Source: Pseudomonas coleopterorum
Lineage (GTDB): Bacteria; Pseudomonadota; Gammaproteobacteria; Pseudomonadales; Pseudomonadaceae
Assembly: GCF_900105555.1 (NCBI RefSeq)
Contig: NZ_FNTZ01000001.1
Span: forward strand, 3,351,501 to 3,415,500
Direction: 5' to 3'
Length of the DNA stretch: 64,000 bases
Each line of letters opens with the position of its first letter. Positions within the stretch are counted from its first letter, which is position 1. Below are positions 30,439 to 42,753 of this stretch, piece by piece. The position numbers and the translations under genes were made by a program. Below the pieces are notes generated by a model that worked only from the letters and a program-made list of their open reading frames with translations, did no database searches and was not told where the DNA came from.

Positions 30439-30599
30439 TTTACGAGTGACGGGTACAGCCGGTGCAATCCACCAACTGGCCCCCTGAAAATCTTGAAACC
30501 GTGACCAGCGGTTCACCTGCCCTGCCCGGCAACACTGCGCCAAGGAGAGCGCTCGGACATGGCCGGAGAAATGCGAACAGGTTTTTAGGAGCGCGGTAA

Positions 30600-31519
<920 letters not shown>

Positions 31520-31523
<4 letters not shown>

Positions 31524-32773
31524 GCAAGTCTCTTCGATCCGCGCTCTTCAGCGCGGCACTGGTGTGGGCCGTGGCCTACCCGGTACTGGGCCTGAAACTG
31601 GCCTTCTCCGGTGTCACCCTGGTTGTGCAGAACGCCAGCACCGGTACCCTGCTGACCATTGCCGGCTGCTCGGTGCTGATGTTCCTGCGGGTGCTGTTCG
31701 CCGAACGCATCGGCGGCCTGCGCCGCGATTCGAGCCGCCCGTTGATACCGGCCAAGGCCTCGAACTTCCTGACCCTGCCCAGCACCCAGCGCTGGGTCAT
31801 CCTGGCCCTGGTGGTGCTGGCCTTCATCTGGCCGTTCTTCGGTTCACGCGGCGCGGTCGACATCGCGACCCTGATCCTGATCTACGTCATGCTCGGCCTG
31901 GGGCTGAACATCGTGGTCGGTCTGGCGGGCCTGCTCGACCTGGGCTACGTCGGCTTCTACGCGGTCGGCGCCTACGGCTATGCCCTGCTGTCGCACTATT
32001 TCGGCCTGAGCTTCTGGGAATGCCTGCCGCTGGCAGGCCTGCTGGCGGCCACCTTCGGCTTCCTGCTGGGCTTCCCGGTGCTGCGTCTGCGCGGTGACTA
32101 CCTGGCTATCGTGACGCTGGGCTTCGGCGAAATCATCCGGATTTTCCTGCGCAACCTTACCGATATCACCGGTGGCCCGAACGGCATCAGCAACATCGAG
32201 AAACCGACGTTGTTCGGCCTGACGTTCGAACGCCGCGCCGCTGAAGGCAGCCAGACCTTCCACCAGTTCTTCGGTCTGGAATACAGCCCGATCAGCAAGG
32301 TCATCTTCCTCTACCTGATCGCCCTGCTGATGGCCCTGGCCGCGCTGTTCGTCATCAATCGCCTGCTGCGCATGCCCATTGGCCGTGCGTGGGAAGCCTT
32401 GCGCGAAGACGAGATCGCCTGCCGCGCGCTGGGCCTGAACCCGACCGTGATCAAGCTTTCCGCGTTCACCCTGGGCGCAGCCTTCGCAGGCTTTGCCGGC
32501 AGCTTCTTCGCCGCGCGCCAAGGCCTGGTTACCCCTGAGTCGTTCACCTTCATCGAGTCGGCGATCATTCTCGCCATCGTCGTGTTGGGTGGCATGGGTT
32601 CGCAGCTGGGGGTGATCCTCGCCGCCATCGTGATGATCCTGCTGCCCGAGTTGATGCGTGAGTTCAGCGACTACCGCATGTTGATGTTCGGCGCCCTGAT
32701 GGTGCTGATGATGATCTGGCGTCCGCAAGGCTTGCTTCCGATGCAGCGTCCCCACCTGGAGCTGCGCAAATGA
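31520..32773 (+). CDS. livM: Branched-chain amino acid ABC transporter permease LivM
   Basis: A 417-aa permease, the second LIV membrane subunit, with the long N-terminal extension (extra helices) seen in Pseudomonas LivM/BraE. Family motifs include [19 protein letters not shown] and [17 protein letters not shown]. It overlaps livH at its start and livG at its end (4 nt each). Confidence 0.95.
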
Positions 32774-33537
32774 GCCAGAACATTCTGCAAGTCACTGACC
32801 TGAGCATGCGCTTCGGCGGCCTGCTGGCGGTCAACGGTGTGGCCCTGAGCGTGAAGGAAAAGCAGGTGGTGGCCCTGATCGGCCCCAACGGGGCTGGCAA
32901 GACCACGGTGTTCAACTGCCTGACCGGTTTCTACAAGCCCAGCGGCGGAACCATCTTGCTCGATGGCCAGCCGATCCAGGGTCTGCCAGGCCATCAGATC
33001 GCCCGCAAGGGCGTGGTGCGCACTTTCCAGAACGTACGCCTGTTCAAGGAAATGACCGCGCTGGAAAACCTGCTGATCGCCCAGCATCGGCACTTGAACA
33101 CCAACTTCTTCGCCGGTCTGTTCAAGACGCCGAACTTTCGCAAGAGCGAAAGGGACGCCATGGAGTACGCCGAATACTGGCTGGAAAAGGTCAACCTCAA
33201 GGAGTTCGCCAACCGCACTGCGGGCACGCTCGCCTATGGCCAGCAACGCCGCCTGGAAATCGCCCGCTGCATGATGACGCGACCGCGCATGCTGATGCTC
33301 GACGAACCCGCTGCCGGCCTCAACCCGCGTGAAACCGATGACCTGAAGGCGCTGATCGGCGTTCTGCGTGAAGAACACAATGCCACCGTGCTGCTGATCG
33401 AGCATGACATGAAGCTGGTGATGAGCATTTCCGACCACATCGTCGTGATCAACCAGGGCACGCCCCTGGCCGATGGCACACCCGAACAGATCCGTGACAA
33501 TCCTGACGTCATCAAAGCCTACCTGGGGGAAGCGTAA
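32770..33537 (+). CDS. livG: Branched-chain amino acid ABC transporter ATPase LivG
   Basis: A 255-aa ATPase. Walker A is GPNGAGKT (38-45), the signature lies in [15 protein letters not shown], Walker B in [13 protein letters not shown], and the C-terminal extension is typical of BCAA transporters. It is adjacent to livF with no gap. Confidence 0.95.
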   Translation: MSQNILQVTDLSMRFGGLLAVNGVALSVKEKQVVALIGPNGAGKTTVFNCLTGFYKPSGGTILLDGQPIQGLPGHQIARKGVVRTFQNVRLFKEMTALENLLIAQHRHLNTNFFAGLFKTPNFRKSERDAMEYAEYWLEKVNLKEFANRTAGTLAYGQQRRLEIARCMMTRPRMLMLDEPAAGLNPRETDDLKALIGVLREEHNATVLLIEHDMKLVMSISDHIVVINQGTPLADGTPEQIRDNPDVIKAYLGEA

Positions 33538-34239
<702 letters not shown>

Positions 34240-34268
34240 GTGGACCGCCAGGCGCACTGCAGCGCCCT

Positions 34269-34296
34269 TTCGCGGGCAGAGGGCTCAGCCCGCGAA
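34269..34296. repeat. Short REP-like inverted repeat after livF
   Basis: TTCGCGGGC / GCCCGCGAA arms (34269-34277 and 34288-34296) around a 10-nt loop. The arms match the ends of the large REP at 3413-3488. It may end the liv transcript. Confidence 0.6.
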
Positions 34297-34385
34297 GAGG
34301 CCGACACTGCCAACACAAAATCCCCATGAACACGCTTTTCACGCCCCCCGTGCTACCGTGCCCTTCATTGTTCAGGAGACCCACG

Positions 34386-35063
34386 ATGCACCTCCCCCGC
34401 TCCCTTGCCATGCTTGCCCTGCTGCCGCTGCTCGCCAGTTGTCAATCCTTCTTCAACCGCGCACCTGACGCGCCCTCCACCGCCGGTCTAACGCGCATGC
34501 AAGGCGCGCTGCAAGGTGACAACGGCCGACTGTTCTTCCAGCCCTGCGGCGATCCGCGCCGCTACGCGGTCATCGACAGCAACGATACCGGCGTGCTGCA
34601 GGAAGCTTCGCAGCTGGCCGGCAATCGCCCTGTGGTCTACGCCGACCTGCGCGGGCGTTTCGATGCCAGCACCAACGGCGGCACCGATGGCCAGTTGCGC
34701 CTGCATCAACTGTATCGACTCGATCGCTCGCTGGCCGCGTGCAAGGACCCGGACTTCAAACTGTCCAGCCTGAGCGCCGGTGGCGAGTCCCCGCGCTGGC
34801 AGGTCAGGGTCACGGGCCAGGGCATGGTCGTGGACCGTGAAGGTCAGGCCCCCCTCGCGTTGCCCTACGTCGAAGAGCAGGTCGGCGGCGGTCGCTTCAA
34901 CCTGTCCACAGAAGCCAACAACCAGCGCATCGAGCTGTGGGTGGCTCCCCAGCGCTGTGTGGATTCGCGCAACACCGGTGTGCAGTTCCTCTCCGCCGAA
35001 CTGCGGGTGAACGGCGTGGTACAGCGTGGTTGCGCCACCTTCGGCGGAGCGCGCAACCAGTAA
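34386..35063 (+). CDS. Conserved envelope lipoprotein (COG3650-like)
   Basis: A 225-aa lipoprotein with lipobox LLASC (Cys19). The mature part has two small domains: one with RLFFQPCGDPRRYAVID, and a second resembling the YbaY/HslJ-type region (LRLHQLYRLDRSLAACKD, ending in RGCATFGGARNQ). Function is not known. The ATG at 34386 is preceded by CAGGAGAC. Confidence 0.75.
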   Translation: MHLPRSLAMLALLPLLASCQSFFNRAPDAPSTAGLTRMQGALQGDNGRLFFQPCGDPRRYAVIDSNDTGVLQEASQLAGNRPVVYADLRGRFDASTNGGTDGQLRLHQLYRLDRSLAACKDPDFKLSSLSAGGESPRWQVRVTGQGMVVDREGQAPLALPYVEEQVGGGRFNLSTEANNQRIELWVAPQRCVDSRNTGVQFLSAELRVNGVVQRGCATFGGARNQ

Positions 35064-35112
35064 CCCGCACCGTCCGGCGTTTTTTACCTGACGTCGGGCG
35101 GCGCATCGCGTT

Positions 35113-35118
35113 TATAAT
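35113..35118 (+). promoter_or_regulatory. Candidate -10 box (TATAAT)
   Basis: A perfect TATAAT 50 bp upstream of the FAD oxidoreductase start. The -35 match (CTGACG at 35088) is poor and 19 bp away. Confidence 0.35.
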
Positions 35119-35167
35119 GCCGGGTTCTGTTATGCCCCCGGGGCGCGCCCGGATTTTTGGACCTGTC

Positions 35168-36784
35168 ATGCTACGAATCACCGAACTCAAGTTGCCCCTG
35201 GACCACTCCGACGACGCCCTGCGCCCTGCCATCGTGCAGCGCCTGGGCATCGCCGACGCCGACCTGCTGGACTTCACCCTGTTCAAGCGCAGCTACGATG
35301 CGCGCAAGAAGAACAGCGAACTGCAGTTCATCTACACCATCGATCTGCAGGTGAATGGCGAAGCCGACGTGCTTGAGCGCTTCGTCGATGACCACAACGT
35401 CAACGTGGCTCCGGATGTCAGCTACAAGATCGTCGGGCATGCACCGCAGGACTATGCCCAGCGTCCCTTGGTGGTAGGTTTCGGACCTTGCGGGATCTTT
35501 GCCGCCCTGCTGCTCGCGCAGATGGGCTTCAAGCCCATCGTGCTCGAGCGTGGCAAGGAGGTGCGTCAGCGCACCAAGGACACCTGGGGCCTGTGGCGCA
35601 AGAACGTGCTGAACGCCGAATCCAACGTGCAGTTCGGCGAGGGTGGCGCCGGTACCTTCTCCGACGGCAAGCTCTACAGCCAGATCAAGGACCCGTACCA
35701 CCACGGGCGCAAGGTCCTGCATGAATTCGTCAAGGCCGGCGCGCCCGAGGAAATCCTCTACGTCAGCAAGCCGCACATCGGGACGTTCCGCCTGACCGGC
35801 ATGGTCGAGAACATGCGCCAGCAGATCATCGCTTTGGGCGGCGAGATCCGTTTCGAGCAAAAGGTCACCGATCTTTTGATCGATGGCGAGCGTCTGCAGG
35901 GTGTAGTCCTGGAAAGCGGCGAGCAGCTGCATTCCAATCACGTGATCATGGCCCTGGGGCACAGCGCCCGCGACACCTTCCGCATGCTGCACGCGCGCAA
36001 CGTGTTCATGGAAGCCAAGCCTTTTTCCATCGGTTTCCGTATCGAGCATCCGCAAGGCATCATCGACCGGGCTCGACTGGGCAAATACGCCGGGCATCCG
36101 AAGCTGGGCGCGGCTGACTACAAGCTGGTGCACCACGCCAAGAATGGCCGGTCGGTCTATAGCTTCTGCATGTGCCCTGGCGGTACCGTGGTGGCGGCGA
36201 CGTCCGAACCGGGTCGCGTGGTCACCAACGGCATGAGCCAGTACTCGCGCAACGAGCGTAATGCCAACTCCGGCATCGTCGTCGGCATCACACCCGAGCA
36301 GGATTATCCAGGCGGCCCGCTGGCCGGGATCGAGCTGCAGGAGCAGCTCGAATCCACTGCTTATCTGCTGGGCGGCAGCAACTACCAGGCGCCCGCACAG
36401 CTGCTGGGCGACTTCGTGGCCGGCAAGCCGTCCACCGCACTGGGCAGCGTCGAGCCTTCCTACAAGCCCGGCGTCACCTTGGGCGACCTGGCGCTGTCGT
36501 TGCCGGAATTCGCCATCGAAGCGATCCGCGAAGCGCTGCCGGCCTTCGAGCGCCAGATCAGAGGCTTCTCGATGCACGACGCCGTACTGACCGGTATCGA
36601 GACCCGTACGTCCTCGCCGCTGCGCATCACCCGCGGCGTCGACTACCAGAGCCTCAATCTCAAAGGCCTGTTCCCAGCCGGTGAAGGCGCAGGCTATGCC
36701 GGCGGGATTCTCTCCGCCGGTGTCGACGGTGTACGCATTGCCGAAGCCGTGGCCCGCGACATCCTTGGCCTGCAGCCGGCCTAG
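35168..36784 (+). CDS. FAD-dependent oxidoreductase (COG2509 family)
   Basis: A 538-aa protein. Residues 1-95 form an N-terminal domain starting MLRITELKLPLDHSDDALRP. A dinucleotide-binding motif follows, GFGPCGIFAALLLAQMGFKP near residue 105, and a C-terminal FAD loop, LFPAGEGAGYAGGILSAGVD. This widespread family is usually annotated only as an uncharacterised FAD-dependent dehydrogenase. The start is the ATG at 35168 by family N-terminus; no substrate can be inferred from neighbours. Confidence 0.88.
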   Translation: MLRITELKLPLDHSDDALRPAIVQRLGIADADLLDFTLFKRSYDARKKNSELQFIYTIDLQVNGEADVLERFVDDHNVNVAPDVSYKIVGHAPQDYAQRPLVVGFGPCGIFAALLLAQMGFKPIVLERGKEVRQRTKDTWGLWRKNVLNAESNVQFGEGGAGTFSDGKLYSQIKDPYHHGRKVLHEFVKAGAPEEILYVSKPHIGTFRLTGMVENMRQQIIALGGEIRFEQKVTDLLIDGERLQGVVLESGEQLHSNHVIMALGHSARDTFRMLHARNVFMEAKPFSIGFRIEHPQGIIDRARLGKYAGHPKLGAADYKLVHHAKNGRSVYSFCMCPGGTVVAATSEPGRVVTNGMSQYSRNERNANSGIVVGITPEQDYPGGPLAGIELQEQLESTAYLLGGSNYQAPAQLLGDFVAGKPSTALGSVEPSYKPGVTLGDLALSLPEFAIEAIREALPAFERQIRGFSMHDAVLTGIETRTSSPLRITRGVDYQSLNLKGLFPAGEGAGYAGGILSAGVDGVRIAEAVARDILGLQPA

Positions 36785-36800
36785 GTGGCCGATCCGCAAG

Positions 36801-36834
36801 CATGAAAAAACCGGCCGAGGCCGGTTTTTTCATG
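36801..36834. terminator. Bidirectional Rho-independent terminator
   Basis: A 16-bp perfect stem (36801-36816 with 36819-36834) with an A-run on the left and a T-run on the right. It serves both convergent genes around it, the FAD oxidoreductase and the glycine-zipper lipoprotein. Confidence 0.9.
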
Positions 36835-36845
36835 ACAGGGTTCGC

Positions 36846-37310
36846 TTAGTGAGCGACGCGGCTGGTGCCGTCTACCGTCATGATGCGGACACGTTCGCCC
36901 ACGCGGAAAATCTCGTTCTCCTGCACGGCCTGAACGTAGGCACGCATGCTGCCGTCATCCTCGCGCACGGTGATTTCCACGCCTTGGGTGCGGGTGAAAC
37001 CTTCCTCGGTCGCCGAACCCAACAAGCCACCGGCCACGGCGCCGATCACGGCCGCGACGATGCTGCCACGGCCACCGCCTACCGCGCTGCCGGCAACACC
37101 ACCGACCACCGCGCCAGCACCGCCACCGATTGGCGTCTTGGTGCCTTCGATCTTGACCGGACGCAGCGACTCGATGGTGCCCATGCGCACGGTTTGCACG
37201 CGGCGCGCTTCATCGCGCGAATAGGAGTCGCCCGACAGATTGGAGGCGCATCCGCCCAGCAACAGGGACATCGTGGTGAAGCAGGCAACTAACAGAACTG
37301 ACTTGCGCAT
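36846..37310 (-). CDS. Glycine-zipper outer-membrane lipoprotein (SlyB-like)
   Basis: A 154-aa lipoprotein with lipobox LLGGC (Cys21). A glycine-zipper double helix (GGVAGSAVGGGRGSIVAAVIG) is followed by a small beta-rich domain ending in VRIMTVDGTSRVAH. The pattern fits the Rickettsia 17-kDa/SlyB-type family that stabilises the outer membrane. Confidence 0.85.
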   Translation of the reverse strand: MRKSVLLVACFTTMSLLLGGCASNLSGDSYSRDEARRVQTVRMGTIESLRPVKIEGTKTPIGGGAGAVVGGVAGSAVGGGRGSIVAAVIGAVAGGLLGSATEEGFTRTQGVEITVREDDGSMRAYVQAVQENEIFRVGERVRIMTVDGTSRVAH

Positions 37311-37486
37311 TTTGGCAGGACTCCATGGGACATGTGTTCATTAGACGCCGCAGGGCAACGGCTGTCACGACACGGTCTATAAAAATTTAAGTCATGTTGG
37401 CGTCAGACGGGGCTGATGCAGGCCAGGATGCTCGACCGGCCACTGACCGTCTGGACAACGTTCAGTGGCAAAAGGTCAGAGCAGGG

Positions 37487-38134
37487 TCAGGGCGCCAGGC
37501 GTTCGCGGATCCACGAACCGGCTTCGACGCGGTAGTTCAGGCGGTCGTGCAGGCGACTGGGTCGCCCCTGCCAGAACTCGATGCGATCAGGAACCAGGCG
37601 GTAGCCGCCCCAGTGCGCCGGGCACTGCGGTTCGGTACCGCTGAAACGCTGCTCTGTCGCTTCAAGCAACGCTTCCAGTTCGCCACGATCGGCAATGACT
37701 TGGCTCTGCGGCGACGCCCAGGCACCCAGGCGACTGCCCAGTGGGCGGACCTGGTAATAGGCGTCGGACTCGGCCGCACTCACCTTGCTCACCCGCCCCT
37801 CGATGCGGACCTGCCGCTCGAGGGTAGGCCAGAAGAAAGTCATGGCCGCGAACGGCCGTTGCGCCAGCTGCTGGCCCTTGGCGCTGTCGTAGTTGCTGAA
37901 GAAGGTAAAACCCTGTTCATCCAGGCCCTTGAGCAGCAACACGCGGCAGTGCGGACGACCGTCGGCATCGACCGTCGCCAGCGTCATCGCGTTGGCTTCC
38001 ACCGGCGCCTGTTCGGTGTTGACCGCATCGCCAAACCACTGGCGAAACAGGCTGAACGGCTCGGACGGCGCCTGGGCCTCGTCCAGGCCATCACGGGTGT
38101 AGCTACGGCGCATATCGGCCAGGGCTTGCGTCAT
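37487..38134 (-). CDS. pdxH: Pyridoxamine/pyridoxine 5'-phosphate oxidase
   Basis: FMN enzyme making pyridoxal 5'-phosphate, the last step of vitamin B6 synthesis and salvage. The 215-aa protein has the FMN-binding [19 protein letters not shown] and [11 protein letters not shown] motifs and the C-terminal [15 protein letters not shown]. It is full length. Confidence 0.96.
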   Translation of the reverse strand: MTQALADMRRSYTRDGLDEAQAPSEPFSLFRQWFGDAVNTEQAPVEANAMTLATVDADGRPHCRVLLLKGLDEQGFTFFSNYDSAKGQQLAQRPFAAMTFFWPTLERQVRIEGRVSKVSAAESDAYYQVRPLGSRLGAWASPQSQVIADRGELEALLEATEQRFSGTEPQCPAHWGGYRLVPDRIEFWQGRPSRLHDRLNYRVEAGSWIRERLAP

Positions 38135-38150
38135 GGCATCGATCCTTGCA

Positions 38151-39131
38151 TCAGTGCGCCTTGGCCTGGTCGTTGTTCACGGCTTTCTTGGCGACAGCTT
38201 TCTTGGCCTCGGTTTTCTTGGCAGCCGGTGCAGCTTTCTTGGCCACGGCGGGCTTGGCTGCGGTCTTCTTGGCGGTAGCAGCCTTGGCTGGCGCCTTGGC
38301 GGCTGGCTTGGCAGCCGGCGCTGGCACAGCCTTGACGTCCTGGGTCGCCAGCATTTCAGCGGCGGTGAAGGTCGGCTGGTTGTACTTGGCCAGCAGCGCC
38401 AGCATGGTGTTCTGCGGGGTCAGGAGAATTTCCACGCGGCGGTTCAGCGACCGGCCTTCGACGCTGTCGTTGGCGGCGCGCGGCATGACCGAGCCCATGC
38501 CACGCAACGTCAGGCGGTCACGCTGCAAGCCGCTGAGGCGGAAGATCGAGGCGATCGACTGCGCGCGTTCCTGACTCAGTTTCTGGTTCAACGGCGCCGC
38601 ACCGCTGGTGTCGGCGTGGCCCAGAATCAGGACGGCGGTCTTGTGGTCGGCATCGATGGCCTTGGCCACACGGGTGATCGGGCCGAGGCTGATCGGCAGC
38701 AACATCGAAGGGCGGTCCGGGTTGAACGAAGAGTCGACCGGCGCGGTGATCACCAACAGGTCTTCGCGACGCTCGAGCTCGAACTTGCTGTCCTTGATGG
38801 CTTCGCGCAGCTTCGGCTCATAGGCGTCGAGCCAGGCCTGGGTGACCTTGGGATCAACCTTGGGCACTTCGGCGACCTTGGCCTGAGCAGGCGTGCTGCT
38901 GGCACCGAATGGCCACCACCAGCGGCTTTCGCTGTCGGACTTGGAGTCGGCCTTGGCCACCTTTTCGTTGATGGCCTGCTCGACGTCCTTGTCAGCCGTC
39001 TTGTTGGCGACTGCGTCACGGCCAAATGGCCACCAGCTATGCCCGCCCTGGGCCGAGGAATCCTGGGGAGTTTGAGCACAACCGGTAGCGGCCAGGCACA
39101 AGGCAAACGCGATGGATTTATTCGGTGACAT
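38151..39131 (-). CDS. OmpA-family lipoprotein with Lys/Ala-rich C-terminal tail
   Basis: A 326-aa lipoprotein (lipobox LAATGC, Cys18). The OmpA C-terminal peptidoglycan-binding domain lies at about residues 165-260 ([21 protein letters not shown]). The last ~55 residues are almost only Lys, Ala, Pro and Thr ([19 protein letters not shown]), like the tails of AlgP/histone H1-like proteins. The ATG at 39131 is chosen because it places the lipoprotein signal at the N-terminus. Confidence 0.85.
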   Translation of the reverse strand: MSPNKSIAFALCLAATGCAQTPQDSSAQGGHSWWPFGRDAVANKTADKDVEQAINEKVAKADSKSDSESRWWWPFGASSTPAQAKVAEVPKVDPKVTQAWLDAYEPKLREAIKDSKFELERREDLLVITAPVDSSFNPDRPSMLLPISLGPITRVAKAIDADHKTAVLILGHADTSGAAPLNQKLSQERAQSIASIFRLSGLQRDRLTLRGMGSVMPRAANDSVEGRSLNRRVEILLTPQNTMLALLAKYNQPTFTAAEMLATQDVKAVPAPAAKPAAKAPAKAATAKKTAAKPAVAKKAAPAAKKTEAKKAVAKKAVNNDQAKAH

Positions 39132-39254
39132 GGTGGTTCCACAAGGTGTTGGTAAATACAAACCGGTTTAACAAACCGGCCTAAATTATTGATTGATAGA
39201 GTAGTGCAGGCATAGCCCAACGGACGACCGCTGGTCGATTTCTGATCAATTGCT

Positions 39255-40400
39255 TCAGAGGCAAGCGCGCAGAACGCGGACCAGGTGCTGCGCTCGCGGG
39301 TCCATCAGTACATAGGGGCCCAGTGTATTCACGGCGAAGCCCACGGCAACATCGTGCTCCGGATCGGCGAAGCCGACCGACCCCCCGGCTCCGGGATGAC
39401 CGAAGGCACCGGCGCCGAGGCCGAAGGTGGCGTTGGCCACTTTCGGCTGATCGAGCATGCAGCCCAGACCGAATCGGGTTGGCGTCATCAGGGTCTTGTC
39501 CACGCCCAGGCTGTGTTCACGGGTCAGCTCTGCCAGCAACTCGGGCTCGAGCAGGCTACCATCGAGCAGGCCGGCGTAGAAACCGGCCAGACTGCGGGCA
39601 TTGCCATGACCGTTCGCCGCAGGTTGCTCCATGCGGCGCCATTCCGGCTTGTTGGTACTGGTCAGCACCGACGGTGGATTGGTGAAGGCGCGGGTGGCCA
39701 TGGCTTCAGGTTCGCGCATGGTGACCTGCAACAGACGCTGGGCCGCTTCGTCGCCGACGTTGCCCTTGCCACGGGCAATGTGTGCAACGCGGTGAAACTC
39801 CTCGTCGGGCAGCCCGACATGGAAGTCCAGCCCGAGAGGCCGGGCAACCCGCGCCATGATCGATTCGCCGGGGCCGCGATGATCGGCTCGGCGCAGCAGC
39901 TCGCCGACCAGCCAGCCGTAGGTGATGGCGGCATAGCCATGGCCCGTGCCCGGCGACCACCACGGCGTTTCCGCGGCCAGTGCGGCGGTCATGCGTGGCC
40001 AGTCGTAGAGCGCTTCGGGCGGCAACAGGTCACGCAGGGCCGGCAGACCGGCCTGGTGGCTGAGCAGATGACGCAGGGTGATCGATTGTTTGCCGGCTGC
40101 GGCGAATTCCGGCCAGTACTGTGCTACCGGCGCGTCCAGCGCTAGCTTACCTTCCGCGACCAGCTGCAGGGCGGTCACGGCGGTGAAGGTCTTGGTGCAG
40201 GAAAACAGGTTGAGGATGGTATCGCTATGCCAGGCCTGGGCACCGTCCTTGTCGGCGGTTCCCGCCCACAGGTCGACAACCGTTTCCCCACCGATCTGGA
40301 TGCACAGTGCGGCACCACGCTCCTGGGGGTTGTCGAACAATGCCGCGAACGCCTCGCGCACGGCTTCGAACTGCAGCTCGAAGTGACCTTGTATCTGCAC
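39255..40400 (-). CDS. Serine hydrolase of the beta-lactamase class C / EstB esterase family
   Basis: A protein of about 381 aa. The catalytic tetrad motif SCTK (S67, K70 from the GTG start) and the YAAITYGWL Tyr motif are those of class C-like esterases. Secretion signals are absent, so it is probably a cytoplasmic esterase rather than an antibiotic-hydrolysing enzyme. GGGAG lies 5 nt before the GTG at 40400, while the ATG at 40412 has no ribosome binding site. Confidence 0.82.
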   Translation of the reverse strand: MQIQGHFELQFEAVREAFAALFDNPQERGAALCIQIGGETVVDLWAGTADKDGAQAWHSDTILNLFSCTKTFTAVTALQLVAEGKLALDAPVAQYWPEFAAAGKQSITLRHLLSHQAGLPALRDLLPPEALYDWPRMTAALAAETPWWSPGTGHGYAAITYGWLVGELLRRADHRGPGESIMARVARPLGLDFHVGLPDEEFHRVAHIARGKGNVGDEAAQRLLQVTMREPEAMATRAFTNPPSVLTSTNKPEWRRMEQPAANGHGNARSLAGFYAGLLDGSLLEPELLAELTREHSLGVDKTLMTPTRFGLGCMLDQPKVANATFGLGAGAFGHPGAGGSVGFADPEHDVAVGFAVNTLGPYVLMDPRAQHLVRVLRACL

Positions 40401-40511
40401 CCTGACTCCCATCGACCGCGTGGCAAAAAATGAAGGGCATTGTTTCAGCGATTCAGCGCTTTGGGAACCGCCCTGCCAGGGAGAATTGTTTCATCTGGCC
40501 TGCACAGGCCA

Positions 40512-42656
40512 TCACGAAATTTCGCGGCGGAACGGTGGCAAGGCATTGAGGATCGCCTTGCCGTAGCGCTGGGTCACCAGGCGCCGATCGAGCAGCGTGA
40601 TGGTGCCGCGGTCCTGCTCGGTACGCAGCAGCCGCCCGCAAGCCTGGATCAGGCGCAGGGAGGCATCGGGCACCGCGATCTCCATGAACGGGTTGCCGCC
40701 ACGCGCCTCGATCCATTCCGCCAGCGCCGCCTCCACCGGGTCATCGGGCACCGCAAAGGGGATCTTGGCGATGATCACGTGCTCGCAGTAGGCGCCTGGC
40801 AGGTCGACCCCTTCGGCGAAGCTGGCAAGGCCGAACAGTACGCTGGAGTCGCCGCCATCGACTCGCGCCTTGTGCTTGTTCAGGGTTTCCTGCTTGGACA
40901 GGTTGCCCTGGATGAACACCTGCTTGCGCCAGTCGCGGTCCAGCCCGTCGAACACGTCCTGCATCTGCTTGCGTGAGGAAAACAGCACCAGCGAGCCGCG
41001 ATAGCCTTCCACCAGGTCCGGCAGGTCACGGATGATGGCCGCCGTATGCGCGGCCGCATCGCGGGGGTCGGCGCGCAGATCGGGAACCCGCAGCACGCCT
41101 GCCTGCTCATGGTGAAAGGGGCTGGGCACGATGGCAGTCACCGACGCTTTCGGTATACCGGCGCGCATGCGGAACCGATCGAACTTGCCCAAGGCCGTCA
41201 GGGTGGCCGAGGTCACCAGGGCGCCGTAGGCAACGTTCCACAGGTTGCGACGCAGCATTTCCGCCGCCAGGATCGGGCTGGCATTAACCTCGATGTCATA
41301 GAGCGCACTGCTGTCGGCCAGGGTCAGCCAGCGGGCCATGGGCGGGCTGTCTTCGGGGTCTTCCGCGGTGAACGCGGTCCACAGCTCCCAGCTGCCCTGT
41401 GCGCGTGCCAGCAGGCTGCCGAACAGGGGGTACCATTCTTCGGCCTGGTGACTGGCGATGCCGACGTTCTTCTCGCCGTCCATGCCTTCCTTGAGCAGCT
41501 CGCTCAGGCGGGTGAACAGATCCGTCAGTTTGGAGAAGCCCTTCTTCAGCTCGATGCCCATTTCCCGCATGTGCTCGGGAATCACACCGCCCACGAAGCG
41601 ATGGCGTGGCCGTTCGCGGCCTTCCATATCCTCGCCCGGTTTGAAGTCCGCCAGTTGCTCGCAGGCGCTGAACATGAACTGCTGCTGGGTCTTGATCTCG
41701 CGGGCCAGCTCCGGAACCTGCTCGATCAGGCGCCCGAGGTCGCCGGGCAACGGGTGCTGGGCCAATAGCTTGGTCAGGTTCTTGGCCGTGGTTTCCAGCC
41801 AGTCCGCCGTGGAGCGCAGGCGGCTGTAGTGGGCGAAATGACCAATGGCCTTGTCGGGCAGGTGATGACCTTCGTCGAACACATAGACGGTGTCACGCGG
41901 ATCGGGAAGTACCGCGCCGCCGCCCAACGCCAGGTCGGCGAGCACCATGTCATGGTTGGTGACGATCACATCGACCTTGCCCATCCCTTCACGCGCCTTG
42001 TAGAAGGCGCATTGCTGGAAGTTCGGGCAATGGCGGCTGGTGCACTGGCTGTGATCGGTGGTCAGGCGTGACCATTGCTGGTCTTCCAGGGCCACCGGCC
42101 AACTGTCGCGGTCGCCGTCCCATTTATTGCCGGCCAGTTTCTCGATCATGCTGGTGAACAGTTTCTGGCTCGCCTCGTCGACCTCGATCTTGAAGCCTTC
42201 CTCTTCGAACAACTGCGCGGTCGCGCTCTGCGCATGACCTTCCTGCAGCAGCACGTCGAGCTTGGACAGGCACAGATAGCGCCCACGGCCCTTGGCCAGG
42301 GAAAAGGTGAAGTTCAGACCGCTGTTGCGCATCAGGTCGGGCAGGTCCTTAAAGACGATCTGCTCCTGCAGCGCCACCGTGGCCGTGGCGATCACCAGGC
42401 GCTTGCCGGCTGCCTTGGCGACCGGAATGGCGGCCAGGCTGTAGGCTACCGTCTTGCCCGTACCGGTACCCGCCTCGACCGCCACCACGGCCGGATCGCC
42501 GCTGCGACGACCTTCTTCGTCGCAGGCGATGTCGCCCAATACCTTGGCGATTTCGGCAATCATCAGACGCTGGCCGTAGCGCGGCTTGAGGCTCTTGGCT
42601 TCGAGAAAACGCGTGTAGGCGCCCTGGATCGTGGTTTTGAGTTCGTTACTGATCAT
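40512..42656 (-). CDS. dinG: DinG-type ATP-dependent Fe-S DNA helicase
   Basis: An XPD/DinG superfamily 2 helicase of 714 aa. Walker A is EAGTGTGKT (61-69), motif II is FDEGHHL, and the iron-sulfur domain cysteines include GRYLCLSK and CTSRHCPNFQQC. It unwinds 5'-3' and resolves R-loops, D-loops and related structures in the family. It is divergent from the next gene. Confidence 0.92.
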   Translation of the reverse strand: MISNELKTTIQGAYTRFLEAKSLKPRYGQRLMIAEIAKVLGDIACDEEGRRSGDPAVVAVEAGTGTGKTVAYSLAAIPVAKAAGKRLVIATATVALQEQIVFKDLPDLMRNSGLNFTFSLAKGRGRYLCLSKLDVLLQEGHAQSATAQLFEEEGFKIEVDEASQKLFTSMIEKLAGNKWDGDRDSWPVALEDQQWSRLTTDHSQCTSRHCPNFQQCAFYKAREGMGKVDVIVTNHDMVLADLALGGGAVLPDPRDTVYVFDEGHHLPDKAIGHFAHYSRLRSTADWLETTAKNLTKLLAQHPLPGDLGRLIEQVPELAREIKTQQQFMFSACEQLADFKPGEDMEGRERPRHRFVGGVIPEHMREMGIELKKGFSKLTDLFTRLSELLKEGMDGEKNVGIASHQAEEWYPLFGSLLARAQGSWELWTAFTAEDPEDSPPMARWLTLADSSALYDIEVNASPILAAEMLRRNLWNVAYGALVTSATLTALGKFDRFRMRAGIPKASVTAIVPSPFHHEQAGVLRVPDLRADPRDAAAHTAAIIRDLPDLVEGYRGSLVLFSSRKQMQDVFDGLDRDWRKQVFIQGNLSKQETLNKHKARVDGGDSSVLFGLASFAEGVDLPGAYCEHVIIAKIPFAVPDDPVEAALAEWIEARGGNPFMEIAVPDASLRLIQACGRLLRTEQDRGTITLLDRRLVTQRYGKAILNALPPFRREIS

Positions 42657-42753
42657 CGACTGGTCATGGCGAAAGGCTGGATATATTTTCAGTGTTTCTC
42701 ATCGGGTCGCTATCATACCCTGCTCGACTTCGATGTGCTGGCTGGAGATAACC

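Noticed and set aside
39255..40400. AmpC-type antibiotic-resistance beta-lactamase
   Set aside because: No signal peptide and an EstB-like SCTK/Y motif context; an esterase-type cytoplasmic hydrolase is more likely.
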